DNA of 51,864 nucleotides from Nitrosomonas sp. (GTDB lineage: Bacteria; Pseudomonadota; Gammaproteobacteria; Burkholderiales; Nitrosomonadaceae). Below are positions 9,242-17,725 of this stretch, in pieces; positions within the stretch are counted from its first letter, which is position 1; each line of letters opens with the position of its first letter. Below the pieces are notes generated by a model, which saw only the letters and a list, made by a program, of their open reading frames with translations, was not told the DNA's origin and ran no database searches. Position numbers and translations under genes: made by a program. Location: positions 1 to 51,864 of the forward strand of contig JAGRFM010000210.1 of the NCBI GenBank assembly GCA_020446045.1. The letters run 5' to 3'.

Positions 9242-10048
9242 TCAAAGTTTTTTAATGGTACATGTTTCATTATAACTATATACTCCACAATCGGTAATCA
9301 CTTCCCATGCCCCGTAATTTCGTTGACACAACCTGCTGAGTACATTGCATATTTGTCCAAAATGTGGTTGACGCAAACCATTGTAATCCACTACCGGACC
9401 AATTGGATCAATATTCATTCCTGAAAGACCCACTAACCTATTTAATGCCGGATCCATCGCACACCACCAGTATTCAATTTGATTGATCCGAGACATCCGG
9501 ACAACCCCAGCCATAAGAACCATGTATATATTAAGCCCCGATCGCCTTTCTCTACCACTGGACTTCTCTTTGTTTCGATCGACAGTATTCTGCGTTGATG
9601 GTATAACTGATTTAGAACTGCCTTGTTGCTGATTTTGTATTTTATTTTTCTTGATGTCGTCCGTTCTCCGATTAAAACTCGGCACAACAAGAAAGCGGGA
9701 AATCTCAGCAATATGTTTTCTAATTGTTTTGTTGACCTGGCAAAGCGCGGGATCAATTTGGGTATGATTTTCAATCGGAAATGTTTTTTCGAGATCTGTT
9801 GCATCAGGCAATATAAGTCGAACTGTACCAACATATTCTTGCGTTGGGATAAACTGTATTAGCATATGACAAGAACGTTCATCATATTCATCTTTTTCCA
9901 TTTTATCAGGGTATTTAGAAGCATCTAGAAAACCATGCTGCTCACAAAACACCTTATAACGCAATCGATAGACTATATCGCGCAACTCTGGCGTATTCGC
10001 TTCAACCAGATTGAAAGATCTCTTAAAAGTATCGTAAATATAGCTCAT
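9242..10048 (-). CDS. PEP-CTERM/exosortase system-associated acyltransferase (GNAT-like)
   Basis: A 268-residue protein with the N-acyl amino acid synthase/autoinducer-synthase-like GNAT fold. RYKVFCEQHGFL near residue 30 and the segment EYVGTVRLILP near residue 72 are typical, followed by AEISRFLVVPSFNRR. I recognise this as the acyltransferase family tied to XrtA (PEP-CTERM) loci. These enzymes are thought to transfer an acyl group to an amine, but the exact substrate is not established. A low-complexity Ser/Lys/Gln-rich insertion at about residues 128-168 separates the two halves. The gene follows the asparagine-synthase-like gene by 36 bp, so they are likely co-transcribed. Confidence 0.8.
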   Translation of the reverse strand: MSYIYDTFKRSFNLVEANTPELRDIVYRLRYKVFCEQHGFLDASKYPDKMEKDEYDERSCHMLIQFIPTQEYVGTVRLILPDATDLEKTFPIENHTQIDPALCQVNKTIRKHIAEISRFLVVPSFNRRTDDIKKNKIQNQQQGSSKSVIPSTQNTVDRNKEKSSGRERRSGLNIYMVLMAGVVRMSRINQIEYWWCAMDPALNRLVGLSGMNIDPIGPVVDYNGLRQPHFGQICNVLSRLCQRNYGAWEVITDCGVYSYNETCTIKKL

Positions 10049-10084
10049 TGCAGAATCTTTAGATGAAGAAATTACATTGTTTAT

Positions 10085-11917
10085 TTATCGATGTTTATAC
10101 CATTGTTCCAGCATCATTAGTATCCAAATCATAGTGCCATGATAACCAGCATGTTCTTTTAAATATTGATCAAGTAACAAATCAATATAATCCGCCCGAA
10201 CAATGCCTCGTGATTTCAAATCACTTAAACTATCAGCAACTATAACTCTAAGTTGTGCATTTTCATGTAACCATACACCAAATGGTAATCCAAATCCATG
10301 CTTCTGTTTGACAATAATTTCTTTAGGGAGAAAATCCTTAAGTGCCTCTTTAAAAAAATACCGCAGTTTATTGCCCCTGACTTTCAGCTCGGGTTTCAAT
10401 TGTAATGAGAAAGCAACCAGCTCATCACTAATCAATGGAAAGGCAACATCAATATGTGCCAACTCGCAGGCTTTCACGACTTTGGGCAAGTCATTATCCG
10501 ACAATGTAATTTTCCAGTCATACTCCAGCATACTATTAATCAAACTTTTAGCATGCGTCTGGTCATAAGTTTGTTCCAAAAGCTGTTCAGGATATTTAAT
10601 ATCCACCGCTTCCAGAAATTCGTCTTCAAAAACAGATTTTGGTCCGTGCGATAGCAGCAGATTATAGGTATTCATGCGTGCAGGCATCGGAATCGATGCC
10701 TGTTCGATATAGCGATAAATCTTTCGTAGAAGCGGTTGTTGTATTTTTCCCGAAACATTTTTCGCCCAAGGCTCAAGCACCTTTTTTCTGACGAAAGCCG
10801 GAAAATATTCATACAAAGAAAAGATATATTGTTTGGCATAACGCTCATTACCGCCAAACAATTCATCCCCGCCATCACCGCCAAGGATTCTGGTTAATCC
10901 GTCTTCTTTTGCCATTCGCGCACAATAAAAAGCAGGAATAGCCGAAGCATTGCCAAACGGCTGATCAAAAATAGCTGCAACCTGCGGGATAGCTGCAACA
11001 ACATCATCCGGCGTCACATAATATTCACGGTGTTGCGTAGCGAAATGCCGTGCTGCAATTCGCGCGTATTCCATTTCATCATAGCCCTCAGCTGCAAAAC
11101 CGATTGAGTAGGTATAAGCCGGCTTTCCGGTAACCTCACCAAGTACTCCGGCAATTGTCGAACTATCTAATCCCCCACTTAGAAAAGCACCGACTGATTC
11201 ATTACCGATTGCATCACGCACACTGGATTGAAGCAGTTGACGCAATTCCAGTTTAAGTTCTTCAAATGAGCGTTCTGACGATTCATTGAATTGAGGCTTC
11301 CAATAGGCTTGTTTCTTTACTTCACAGCTTTTAAATGTTAGATACTGCCCTGGTAAAATCCGGAACTGATTTTTATAAATAGTATCCGGGCCAGGTATCA
11401 TATGAAAATAAGCATAGTTATAAATACTTTGCGGATTAATTTCAGATGTAACCTTAGGGTGTCTTTTTAAAGCATCCAGTGAAGAAGAAAAAAACAAACT
11501 CTCCCCGTTTGCCTGGTATGCGAGAGATTTTATACCCATACGATCAACAGCCAGCATCAATTTATCTTGATCAGCAACACAAACAACAAACTCGCCGGTA
11601 AGATTCGACAACGCTTGCTCCTGATCTTTGATCCATTGATCTAAAAACAATTCGGCAATATTCTGAACCACATCAGTTTGACTGCACTGAGTATTTTTTA
11701 ATCTGACATGCCCCCATAACCCTACAGTAATGTTATTATCCTGATAGGTATGCACGCTTTCTGGATGGCCTATAATCGCAAAAGCCGCATACTCATTCAC
11801 CAGAAAGGTGGTGTGCCTATTATCATGCTGAACAATTGGCTGGATCATTTGTTCAAGTAATATACGACTTTCATTTGCCGGCATCCTTAACCCCGTCCAG
11901 CCGCAAATCCCTCCCAT
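10085..11917 (-). CDS. Asparagine synthase-like enzyme with C2G loss of the glutaminase nucleophile
   Basis: A 610-residue class II amidotransferase relative. The C-terminal synthetase domain is intact: the PP-loop SGGLDSST at about 247-254 and GGDGGDELFGGNERY around residue 348. The N-terminal Ntn domain begins MGGICGWTG where glutamine-using members begin MCGICG, so the nucleophilic Cys2 is Gly. The usual NGEIYN substrate loop is also absent (VGLWGHVRLKN instead). It therefore probably cannot hydrolyse glutamine and may use ammonia or join a different amine to an adenylated acid, as beta-lactam synthetase does. The start is supported by GGGAGAG. It lies between an XrtA-associated decarboxylase and acyltransferase. 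Confidence 0.85.
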   Translation of the reverse strand: MGGICGWTGLRMPANESRILLEQMIQPIVQHDNRHTTFLVNEYAAFAIIGHPESVHTYQDNNITVGLWGHVRLKNTQCSQTDVVQNIAELFLDQWIKDQEQALSNLTGEFVVCVADQDKLMLAVDRMGIKSLAYQANGESLFFSSSLDALKRHPKVTSEINPQSIYNYAYFHMIPGPDTIYKNQFRILPGQYLTFKSCEVKKQAYWKPQFNESSERSFEELKLELRQLLQSSVRDAIGNESVGAFLSGGLDSSTIAGVLGEVTGKPAYTYSIGFAAEGYDEMEYARIAARHFATQHREYYVTPDDVVAAIPQVAAIFDQPFGNASAIPAFYCARMAKEDGLTRILGGDGGDELFGGNERYAKQYIFSLYEYFPAFVRKKVLEPWAKNVSGKIQQPLLRKIYRYIEQASIPMPARMNTYNLLLSHGPKSVFEDEFLEAVDIKYPEQLLEQTYDQTHAKSLINSMLEYDWKITLSDNDLPKVVKACELAHIDVAFPLISDELVAFSLQLKPELKVRGNKLRYFFKEALKDFLPKEIIVKQKHGFGLPFGVWLHENAQLRVIVADSLSDLKSRGIVRADYIDLLLDQYLKEHAGYHGTMIWILMMLEQWYKHR

Positions 11918-12028
11918 TCTTACTCTCCCGATATGACTCGGCTATACATGGTTTTATTTCATGTTGCCGATAGGTTTAAATTCTTTTTATGTTTTCGTGT
12001 TTGATTAACGATACTGCCCTAACAATTC

Positions 12029-13264
12029 TCAAACCAGTATTTCCAGTGGTTTCGGGTGATTGAGAAAATCAGTTGGACTGGCCGTCAGGCCATAAGCACC
12101 CGATTGCATGACAACCACCAAATCATCTTCATTTGCTTGCGCCATTTCCAACTGGTCAGCCAATATGTCCAGAGGCGTACATAGCGGGCCAACGACTGAA
12201 ACAACTTCCCTTTTCCTGCCGGTTACTTTATTACCGATAACAACCGGATAATTTTTCCGAATGACCTGACCAAAATTACCTGAAGCAGCAAGATGATGAT
12301 GTAGCCCACCATCTGTAATTAGAAATATCCGTCCCCTGGATGATTTGCGTTCGAGGATTCGGCAAACATAAATGCCCGCCTCGGCAACAATATAGCGTCC
12401 CAGCTCAACCACAACATCTGCTTCCGGCATTTGCTGTTTGACGGTCGGCAACAAACGATCCAGATTTTCTCCCACAACCCGAATATCCAACGCCTGCTCA
12501 CCAGGAAAATAAGGCACTCCAAATCCGCCACCAATATTTAAGATACGTACCGGGGCAGGTGCTTTATCCACCAATTGCAAACTTAATTGTATTGTTTTCT
12601 CATGTGCTTCCAGTATGGCTTCCGGCTTTAGGTTTTGGGATCCACTGAAAATATGGAAACCCATAAAATTCAGATCCAGCTTGCCTAATTGATCCAACAC
12701 CGCCGGAATACGTTCTGCATCAATACCGAACTGTTTCGGTCCGCCTCCCATTTTCATACCAGCAGCTTTTAATTCAAAATCGGGGTTGACACGTATGGCC
12801 ACATTGGGTCGAACACCCAGCTCTTCCCCAAGTTCGGCAATCAGAAGCATTTCCTTCTCAGATTCCATGTTCAAGACAATACCCGCTGAAATTGCGCAAG
12901 ACAGTTCACGCCTGGTTTTTCCAGGTCCGGCAAAACTGATACATTCAGCAGGCATGGTGGTATCGAGTGCCACATGCATTTCACCAACGGAAGCAACATC
13001 AAGACCATCAACCAAACCAGCCAGATGTTGCACTACAGCCGGCATGGGATTGGCCTTCATTGCATAATGCAAATGGATATCCCTGGGCAAGGCATCGCGG
13101 AGCAACTTCACACGTTCGGTAATCTTTCCCCGATCATACGCATAAAAAGGAGTTTGCCCGACACGTTGTGCTAAACGGGTAAGTGGAATGTCACCAATTA
13201 CCAAACAATCATTTTGAATAGGAAACTGCGTCAATGCGACATGCTTGGGGGAATCACCGTTCAT
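12029..13264 (-). CDS. Pyridoxal-dependent decarboxylase, exosortase A system-associated
   Basis: The 411-residue protein belongs to fold-III PLP decarboxylases (diaminopimelate/ornithine type). The PLP-binding lysine lies in HYAMKANPMPAVV near residue 88. The glycine-rich phosphate loop GGGFGVPY and the C-terminal VVELGRYIVAEAGIYV are present. The family is the decarboxylase found in XrtA/PEP-CTERM loci together with the acyl-CoA ligase encoded just upstream. Its ATG overlaps the upstream stop as ATGA, a sign of translational coupling. It should release an amine from an amino acid, which may be carried by, or passed to, the neighbouring ligase and amidotransferase; the true substrate is unknown. 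Confidence 0.87.
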   Translation of the reverse strand: MNGDSPKHVALTQFPIQNDCLVIGDIPLTRLAQRVGQTPFYAYDRGKITERVKLLRDALPRDIHLHYAMKANPMPAVVQHLAGLVDGLDVASVGEMHVALDTTMPAECISFAGPGKTRRELSCAISAGIVLNMESEKEMLLIAELGEELGVRPNVAIRVNPDFELKAAGMKMGGGPKQFGIDAERIPAVLDQLGKLDLNFMGFHIFSGSQNLKPEAILEAHEKTIQLSLQLVDKAPAPVRILNIGGGFGVPYFPGEQALDIRVVGENLDRLLPTVKQQMPEADVVVELGRYIVAEAGIYVCRILERKSSRGRIFLITDGGLHHHLAASGNFGQVIRKNYPVVIGNKVTGRKREVVSVVGPLCTPLDILADQLEMAQANEDDLVVVMQSGAYGLTASPTDFLNHPKPLEILV

Positions 13265-14847
13265 GAATCATTTTCCATAAAGGTATGTTGCATTTCATTA
13301 AAAAGGGTTTTTCGGTCTATTTTGCCATTCGGACTTCTCGGCAAATCACCTTGGCGAATATCGATATGACTGGGCAACATGAAAGCCGGCAAATGACGTT
13401 TACAAGTCATGAGTAAATCCTCATCGTTGAGCATTTCGTTCTTGCGTTGTGTTGCGATCAAAACGATAGCCTGACCTAGTACGGGATGGGGCACACCCAC
13501 GGCAACAGCTTCGCCGACCATTCCAGTTGCATAAACAACCTCTTCGATTTCCGTCGGACTGACCCGGTAACCTGAAGTTTTGATCATTTCATCACGTCGC
13601 CCGATAAAATATAAAAAACCTTCTTCATCCATTCGAACAGTATCACCGGACCATACAGCAAGTTCAGGAATAGTCAGGCCATGTTGCTTCGAAACAATCG
13701 GCCTAAAACAGGTTGCGGTTTTTCCGGAATCATCCCAATAACCCATCGAAACCAGCGCGCCACGATGAACCAACTCTCCTGGCTCCCCCGGCGCACACTG
13801 TGATCCGTCTTCACGCAACACGAGAATTTCGGCATTCGGAATGGCTTTGCCAATGGAATCAGGCCGCTTATCAATTTCTTCAGGGGGTAAATATGTCGAC
13901 CGAAACGCTTCGGTCAATCCATACATCAAAAACACCTGTGTCTTTGGCAAAGCTGCCCGGAGCTGGTCAAGTGTGTTACGCGGCATAGCACCACCTGAAT
14001 TGGTGATATAACGCAGGGTTTTGACATTGCTCCAGTCTAACCGGGCCAATTGAATCCACAAAGGCGGCACTGCCGCAAGGCCTGTAATAGCTTCTTTCTC
14101 GATGACACGAATAATATCTCTGGGCAACAAGTAATTCATTAACACATTGGTAGCACCAACATGAAATGCTGTCGTCAATTGACTCATGCCATAGTCAAAA
14201 CTGAATGGCAAAACTGAAAGAATACGGTCATCAGCATGATTACAGAGGTATTCAGAAACACTTTTCGCGCCCGCAACAATATTCCGGTGAGAAAGTACAA
14301 CACCTTTCGGTTTTCCGGTACTACCAGAAGTGTACAGGATGGCGGCCATGTCACTATCGATAACACGATGTGCCTTTTGTGCGGAACCGGCTGTGATGCA
14401 ATCATTCCAAAGTAAGCAATTGAACCCTGGATCTGAATGACAGTTTTCAGCCGCATCAACAATAATGACCGTATGAAGATCGTGGCAGGCAGGCAGAATC
14501 TTGGCCAGCAATTTGTATCGTTCTGCAGATGTAACCAAAATCCGGACATTGCAGTCAGACATAATATAACCCACCTGCTCCGCTTTCAACAGCGGATTCA
14601 CAGGCACATACACACCACCTGCAGCATTTGCCGCAAATAATGCAACAACTGTTTCTATACGCTTTTCAAGATAAACGGCAACACGATCCTGACGTTCTAA
14701 CCCTGTTGCGAGTAATCCGTTCTTAAGTTGATCGATTTTTTTGACCGTTTCAGCATAGCTTATTGTCTGATCTTGGTAGCAGAGCGCATCTACCTCAGGT
14801 GATCGGTTTGCAGAATGATAAATCAAGTCATGTACTAAATTAACCAC
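13261..14847 (-). CDS. Acyl-CoA ligase (AMP-forming), exosortase A system-associated
   Basis: A 528-residue adenylate-forming enzyme. The signature P-loop LYTSGSTGKPKGVVLSH is near residue 172. YGLTEA, WSGDTVRMDEEGF, GRRDEMIKTSGYRVSP and the catalytic lysine in PNGKIDRKTL follow. It activates an acid with ATP to an acyl-AMP and transfers it to CoA or a carrier-protein thiol. I recognise it as the ligase of XrtA loci that is normally next to the decarboxylase. The start is a GTG; no ATG gives a longer frame, and the ribosome binding site is weak. It is the first gene of the block and is followed by the decarboxylase with a 4 bp overlap. Confidence 0.87.
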   Translation of the reverse strand: MVNLVHDLIYHSANRSPEVDALCYQDQTISYAETVKKIDQLKNGLLATGLERQDRVAVYLEKRIETVVALFAANAAGGVYVPVNPLLKAEQVGYIMSDCNVRILVTSAERYKLLAKILPACHDLHTVIIVDAAENCHSDPGFNCLLWNDCITAGSAQKAHRVIDSDMAAILYTSGSTGKPKGVVLSHRNIVAGAKSVSEYLCNHADDRILSVLPFSFDYGMSQLTTAFHVGATNVLMNYLLPRDIIRVIEKEAITGLAAVPPLWIQLARLDWSNVKTLRYITNSGGAMPRNTLDQLRAALPKTQVFLMYGLTEAFRSTYLPPEEIDKRPDSIGKAIPNAEILVLREDGSQCAPGEPGELVHRGALVSMGYWDDSGKTATCFRPIVSKQHGLTIPELAVWSGDTVRMDEEGFLYFIGRRDEMIKTSGYRVSPTEIEEVVYATGMVGEAVAVGVPHPVLGQAIVLIATQRKNEMLNDEDLLMTCKRHLPAFMLPSHIDIRQGDLPRSPNGKIDRKTLFNEMQHTFMENDS

Positions 14848-14950
14848 CGGCCGCGTCCATTTTTGATGATATGTTTTTAGTTATTCGGTCATTTTAAACC
14901 CGTTCAGGCCCTTATCGTAGCTTTTTAATGGATACGAGTCTATAGTAGGT

Positions 14951-16309
14951 TTACTTTATTCCACATCGATTTATTAGATCATACAGCGTGGGACGACTGA
15001 TCCCGAGAAGTTTCGCTGCATGCGCGACGTTACCATCCACTCTCGCCAGAGCCTTGACGACTGCCTTACACTCTTCTTGTTCTCGCAAGGCTTTTAAATT
15101 AAGTGATTCAGGATCATCATCTTCCACCTGCAATCCCAGATCCTGGGGTGTAATAACGGAATCTTCAGCCATAATCACGGCGCGTTTAATACAATTTTCT
15201 ATTTCACGCACATTACCCGCCCACTGGTTTTTTTCGATAGCCGATAAGGCTTCCTGACTGAAATTTAATGTGGCTTTACCTTCTTTTGCACAGAATTTGT
15301 TTTTGAAATGATGTGCCAGAAGTATTGCGTCACCAATCCGTTTTCTCAGCGGCGGAATAACAATGACGATTTCACTGAGTCGATAATAAAGGTCTTCACG
15401 AAATTTACCCTGCTGCATTAACTCATTCAGGTTCTGATGTGTAGCACAAACAATTCGCACATCAACTGGAATTTCTTCCCTCCCCCCAATGCGTTCAATA
15501 ATTCTTTCCTGTAAAAAACGAAGCAATTTCGCTTGCAATTGAAAAGGTAGATCGCCTACCTCATCAAGAAAAAAGGTACCTCCATCGGCCATTTCTATTT
15601 TTCCAGGCGTCTGTTTTGCCGCGCCCGTAAAAGCACCTTTTTCATATCCAAACAGTTCGCTTTCCAACAAAGTCTCAGGAATAGCCGCACAATTAATGGC
15701 CACAAATCGTTTATCCTTGCGGCTACTCAAATTATGCAGCGCCCTGGCAAGCACTTCTTTCCCTGTTCCACTTTCACCAAGCAGCATAACCGTTACATCG
15801 GATGGCGCTACCTTCTCAATATTGCGACAAGCTTTTAACAATTCAGCATCACGTGTAATCAAGCCTTCAATCGGCGAATGACTTTGCGCCAAATTCAACC
15901 GCTTATTTTCTTGTTGAATGGCATGAAGATAAAAAGCTCTTTGCACAACAAGTTTAAGCATTTCAGGATCAAACGGTTTTTGCTGAAAATCATATGCCCC
16001 CATTTCAATCGCTTTCAATGCATTAGTGTGATCCTGATTACCCGTTAATACAATAATTTTTGTATCGGGTGACAATGCAAGGATTTGCTTTAATGTTTCA
16101 AATCCTTCTGAAGAACCATCCGGATCCGGTGGCAAACCCAGATCCATGGTAATAACCGCTGGCTCATAGCGTCTCACCAAAGTCAAGGCACTTTCACGAT
16201 CAGATGCCACCGAAACAGCATATTGATCAAAATTCCAACGCAATTGCTTTTGCAAACCGAGATCATCCTCAATGATAAGCAGTCTTTTCTTATCCCGATT
16301 TTCTGTCAT
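14951..16309 (-). CDS. prsR: PEP-CTERM-box response regulator PrsR (NtrC family)
   Basis: A 452-residue sigma-54-dependent activator. An N-terminal receiver (IIEDDLG, phosphoacceptor in MDLGLPPDPDG) is followed by an AAA+ domain with GESGTGKEVLARALH and GAFTGA, and a C-terminal Fis-type helix-turn-helix (VAHAAKLLGISRPTLYDLIN). The family matches PrsR, which activates PEP-CTERM protein genes and EPS functions in XrtA systems. The acyl-CoA ligase gene starts 103 bp downstream on the same strand. The histidine kinase PrsK usually lies directly upstream of prsR. Here the upstream 500 bp is non-coding and then an insertion-sequence relic begins, so prsK is not in this window. Ribosome binding site is weak. 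Confidence 0.88.
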   Translation of the reverse strand: MTENRDKKRLLIIEDDLGLQKQLRWNFDQYAVSVASDRESALTLVRRYEPAVITMDLGLPPDPDGSSEGFETLKQILALSPDTKIIVLTGNQDHTNALKAIEMGAYDFQQKPFDPEMLKLVVQRAFYLHAIQQENKRLNLAQSHSPIEGLITRDAELLKACRNIEKVAPSDVTVMLLGESGTGKEVLARALHNLSSRKDKRFVAINCAAIPETLLESELFGYEKGAFTGAAKQTPGKIEMADGGTFFLDEVGDLPFQLQAKLLRFLQERIIERIGGREEIPVDVRIVCATHQNLNELMQQGKFREDLYYRLSEIVIVIPPLRKRIGDAILLAHHFKNKFCAKEGKATLNFSQEALSAIEKNQWAGNVREIENCIKRAVIMAEDSVITPQDLGLQVEDDDPESLNLKALREQEECKAVVKALARVDGNVAHAAKLLGISRPTLYDLINRCGIK

Positions 16310-16809
16310 GACTTTAACTCATTCGCATATTTAAAACGACTCACACTTTTCTTATAGTACATAATCATAGCTTGTTAATAGAAACAGTGTTATATATTAT
16401 CGTTGATGAAGTGTATTTCTTGAATTCGTTCAAAATAATTTTCCCCAAAAGCTGTACTTATTATACGAATCCTTCCTACCAAAATTTACTGAAGTTTGTG
16501 TTTAATTAGTCTGAATAAGAAACTACTAGTGCTATTTCAATCTGATCTTGTCATTAAACGTACGTAAAAAAAGACTACTTCTTTTTAAGTACTGCAACCC
16601 GGTTACAGGATTACAGGACATCACGGTAACGCACTATGAATGATTGCAAAGCAACACATCATCTTACCTAAGCCGGACAAGCCGGAACCAAAAAAGCTAA
16701 AAATTTATATCGCGCACCCCCCATTAATGCTTGGTTTGCTCAGTATTCTTGTCAAAATTTGACATCTATTTAATCTATTTAACTGATAAGAAACTAATTA
16801 CCATTTAAG
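16310..16809. other. 500 bp intergenic region upstream of prsR
   Basis: AT-rich sequence between the prsR start and the transposase relic. I find no open frame with family resemblance, no RNA gene and no clear sigma-54 -24/-12 element. A palindromic ACGTACGT lies near 16558. The prsR promoter must lie here. The left border of the insertion-sequence relic could also be inside it, but I cannot identify an inverted repeat. Confidence 0.5.
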
Positions 16810-17521
16810 CTAACCAACTTTAAGAAGCCTTTCCGGCATGGGGGGCGTTCTTAATGCAACATACGTAAGCCTCGGAATCAAACTGCGCAAATCAAACCGT
16901 CGATTGAAACGATATTGAAATTCTGCCAGATAACGTTGCATATACTTTGGTCGGACAGCATGATACCCCGGAATGTACTTTTCAGGTTTCCAAGTATGGT
17001 ATTCACCCAGAAAAACTTAGGCTCTCCAACCGATGCGCGCCCACCACCACAAATGACCCGGTTTGCAGCCTGTGCGCTCGCCTCCCAGGTATGCATCATC
17101 TACCTCAATCAATCCGGACAATTTATATTTCTGATCACGCGCCATCATTACCCGCATCAATTTGTGTTTCAAACCCCAGGCCGAATTGTAGGAGATACCC
17201 AACTGACGATGTAATTGCATGGCAGAAACACTCTTCTTGCTCTGACTGATCAATATCGCAAGAAACCATGTGGTTAGTAGCAACTTAGTCGATTCCAATA
17301 TCGTACCGGCTGTTATTGATGTTTGGTGGTGACAACAATTGCACTGTTGCAATTTGCGATTGGTTAACCGACAGCTTATCATGCCCAGAACTTGGACACT
17401 GAAATCCGTTTGGCCAGCGCCACTTAAATAATGCTTCAAAACACTTATCTTCTGTCCCGTAATGTTGCAAAAATTCAGGAAGACTCATACCTTTTTGGAA
17501 TTGTACTTTATTACACGCCAT
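16810..17521 (-). pseudogene. IS1595-family transposase relic (frameshifts and internal deletion)
   Basis: Reading the minus strand in three successive frames reconstructs an IS1595/IS1016-type transposase. The N-terminus is MACNKVQFQKGMSLPEFLQ with a zinc-ribbon remnant (FQCPSSGH, one Cys lost, then CNCCHH). The middle has SKKSVSAMQLHRQLGISYNS and the first catalytic Asp in LIEVDDAYLGGERTG. The C-terminus has EPKFFWVNTILGNLKS, then RYLAEFQYRFNRRFDLR and a stop at 16810-16812. At least two frameshifts are needed (near 17335 and 16970). Roughly 80 residues between GERTGCKPG and EPKFFW are missing, so the element is dead. No inverted repeats could be assigned, so the outer borders are unknown. 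Confidence 0.85.
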
Positions 17522-17725
17522 ATAAATATCACTATTTTTCAATTGATTAATGCGATATTGCAATCCACTAAGTATAGCTTAGCAATCATGGTAATTCGGT
17601 AAGAGTATATTGTACAGAAAAGGGCGGACAGTTTTTATTGTTAAACGCGTGAAGCTAGGCTGAGAGGGAGGGATGCAAGTAAAGTTATGTCAGTAATTCA
17701 GCGGGACCGAATAGTTGAAGGCGCA

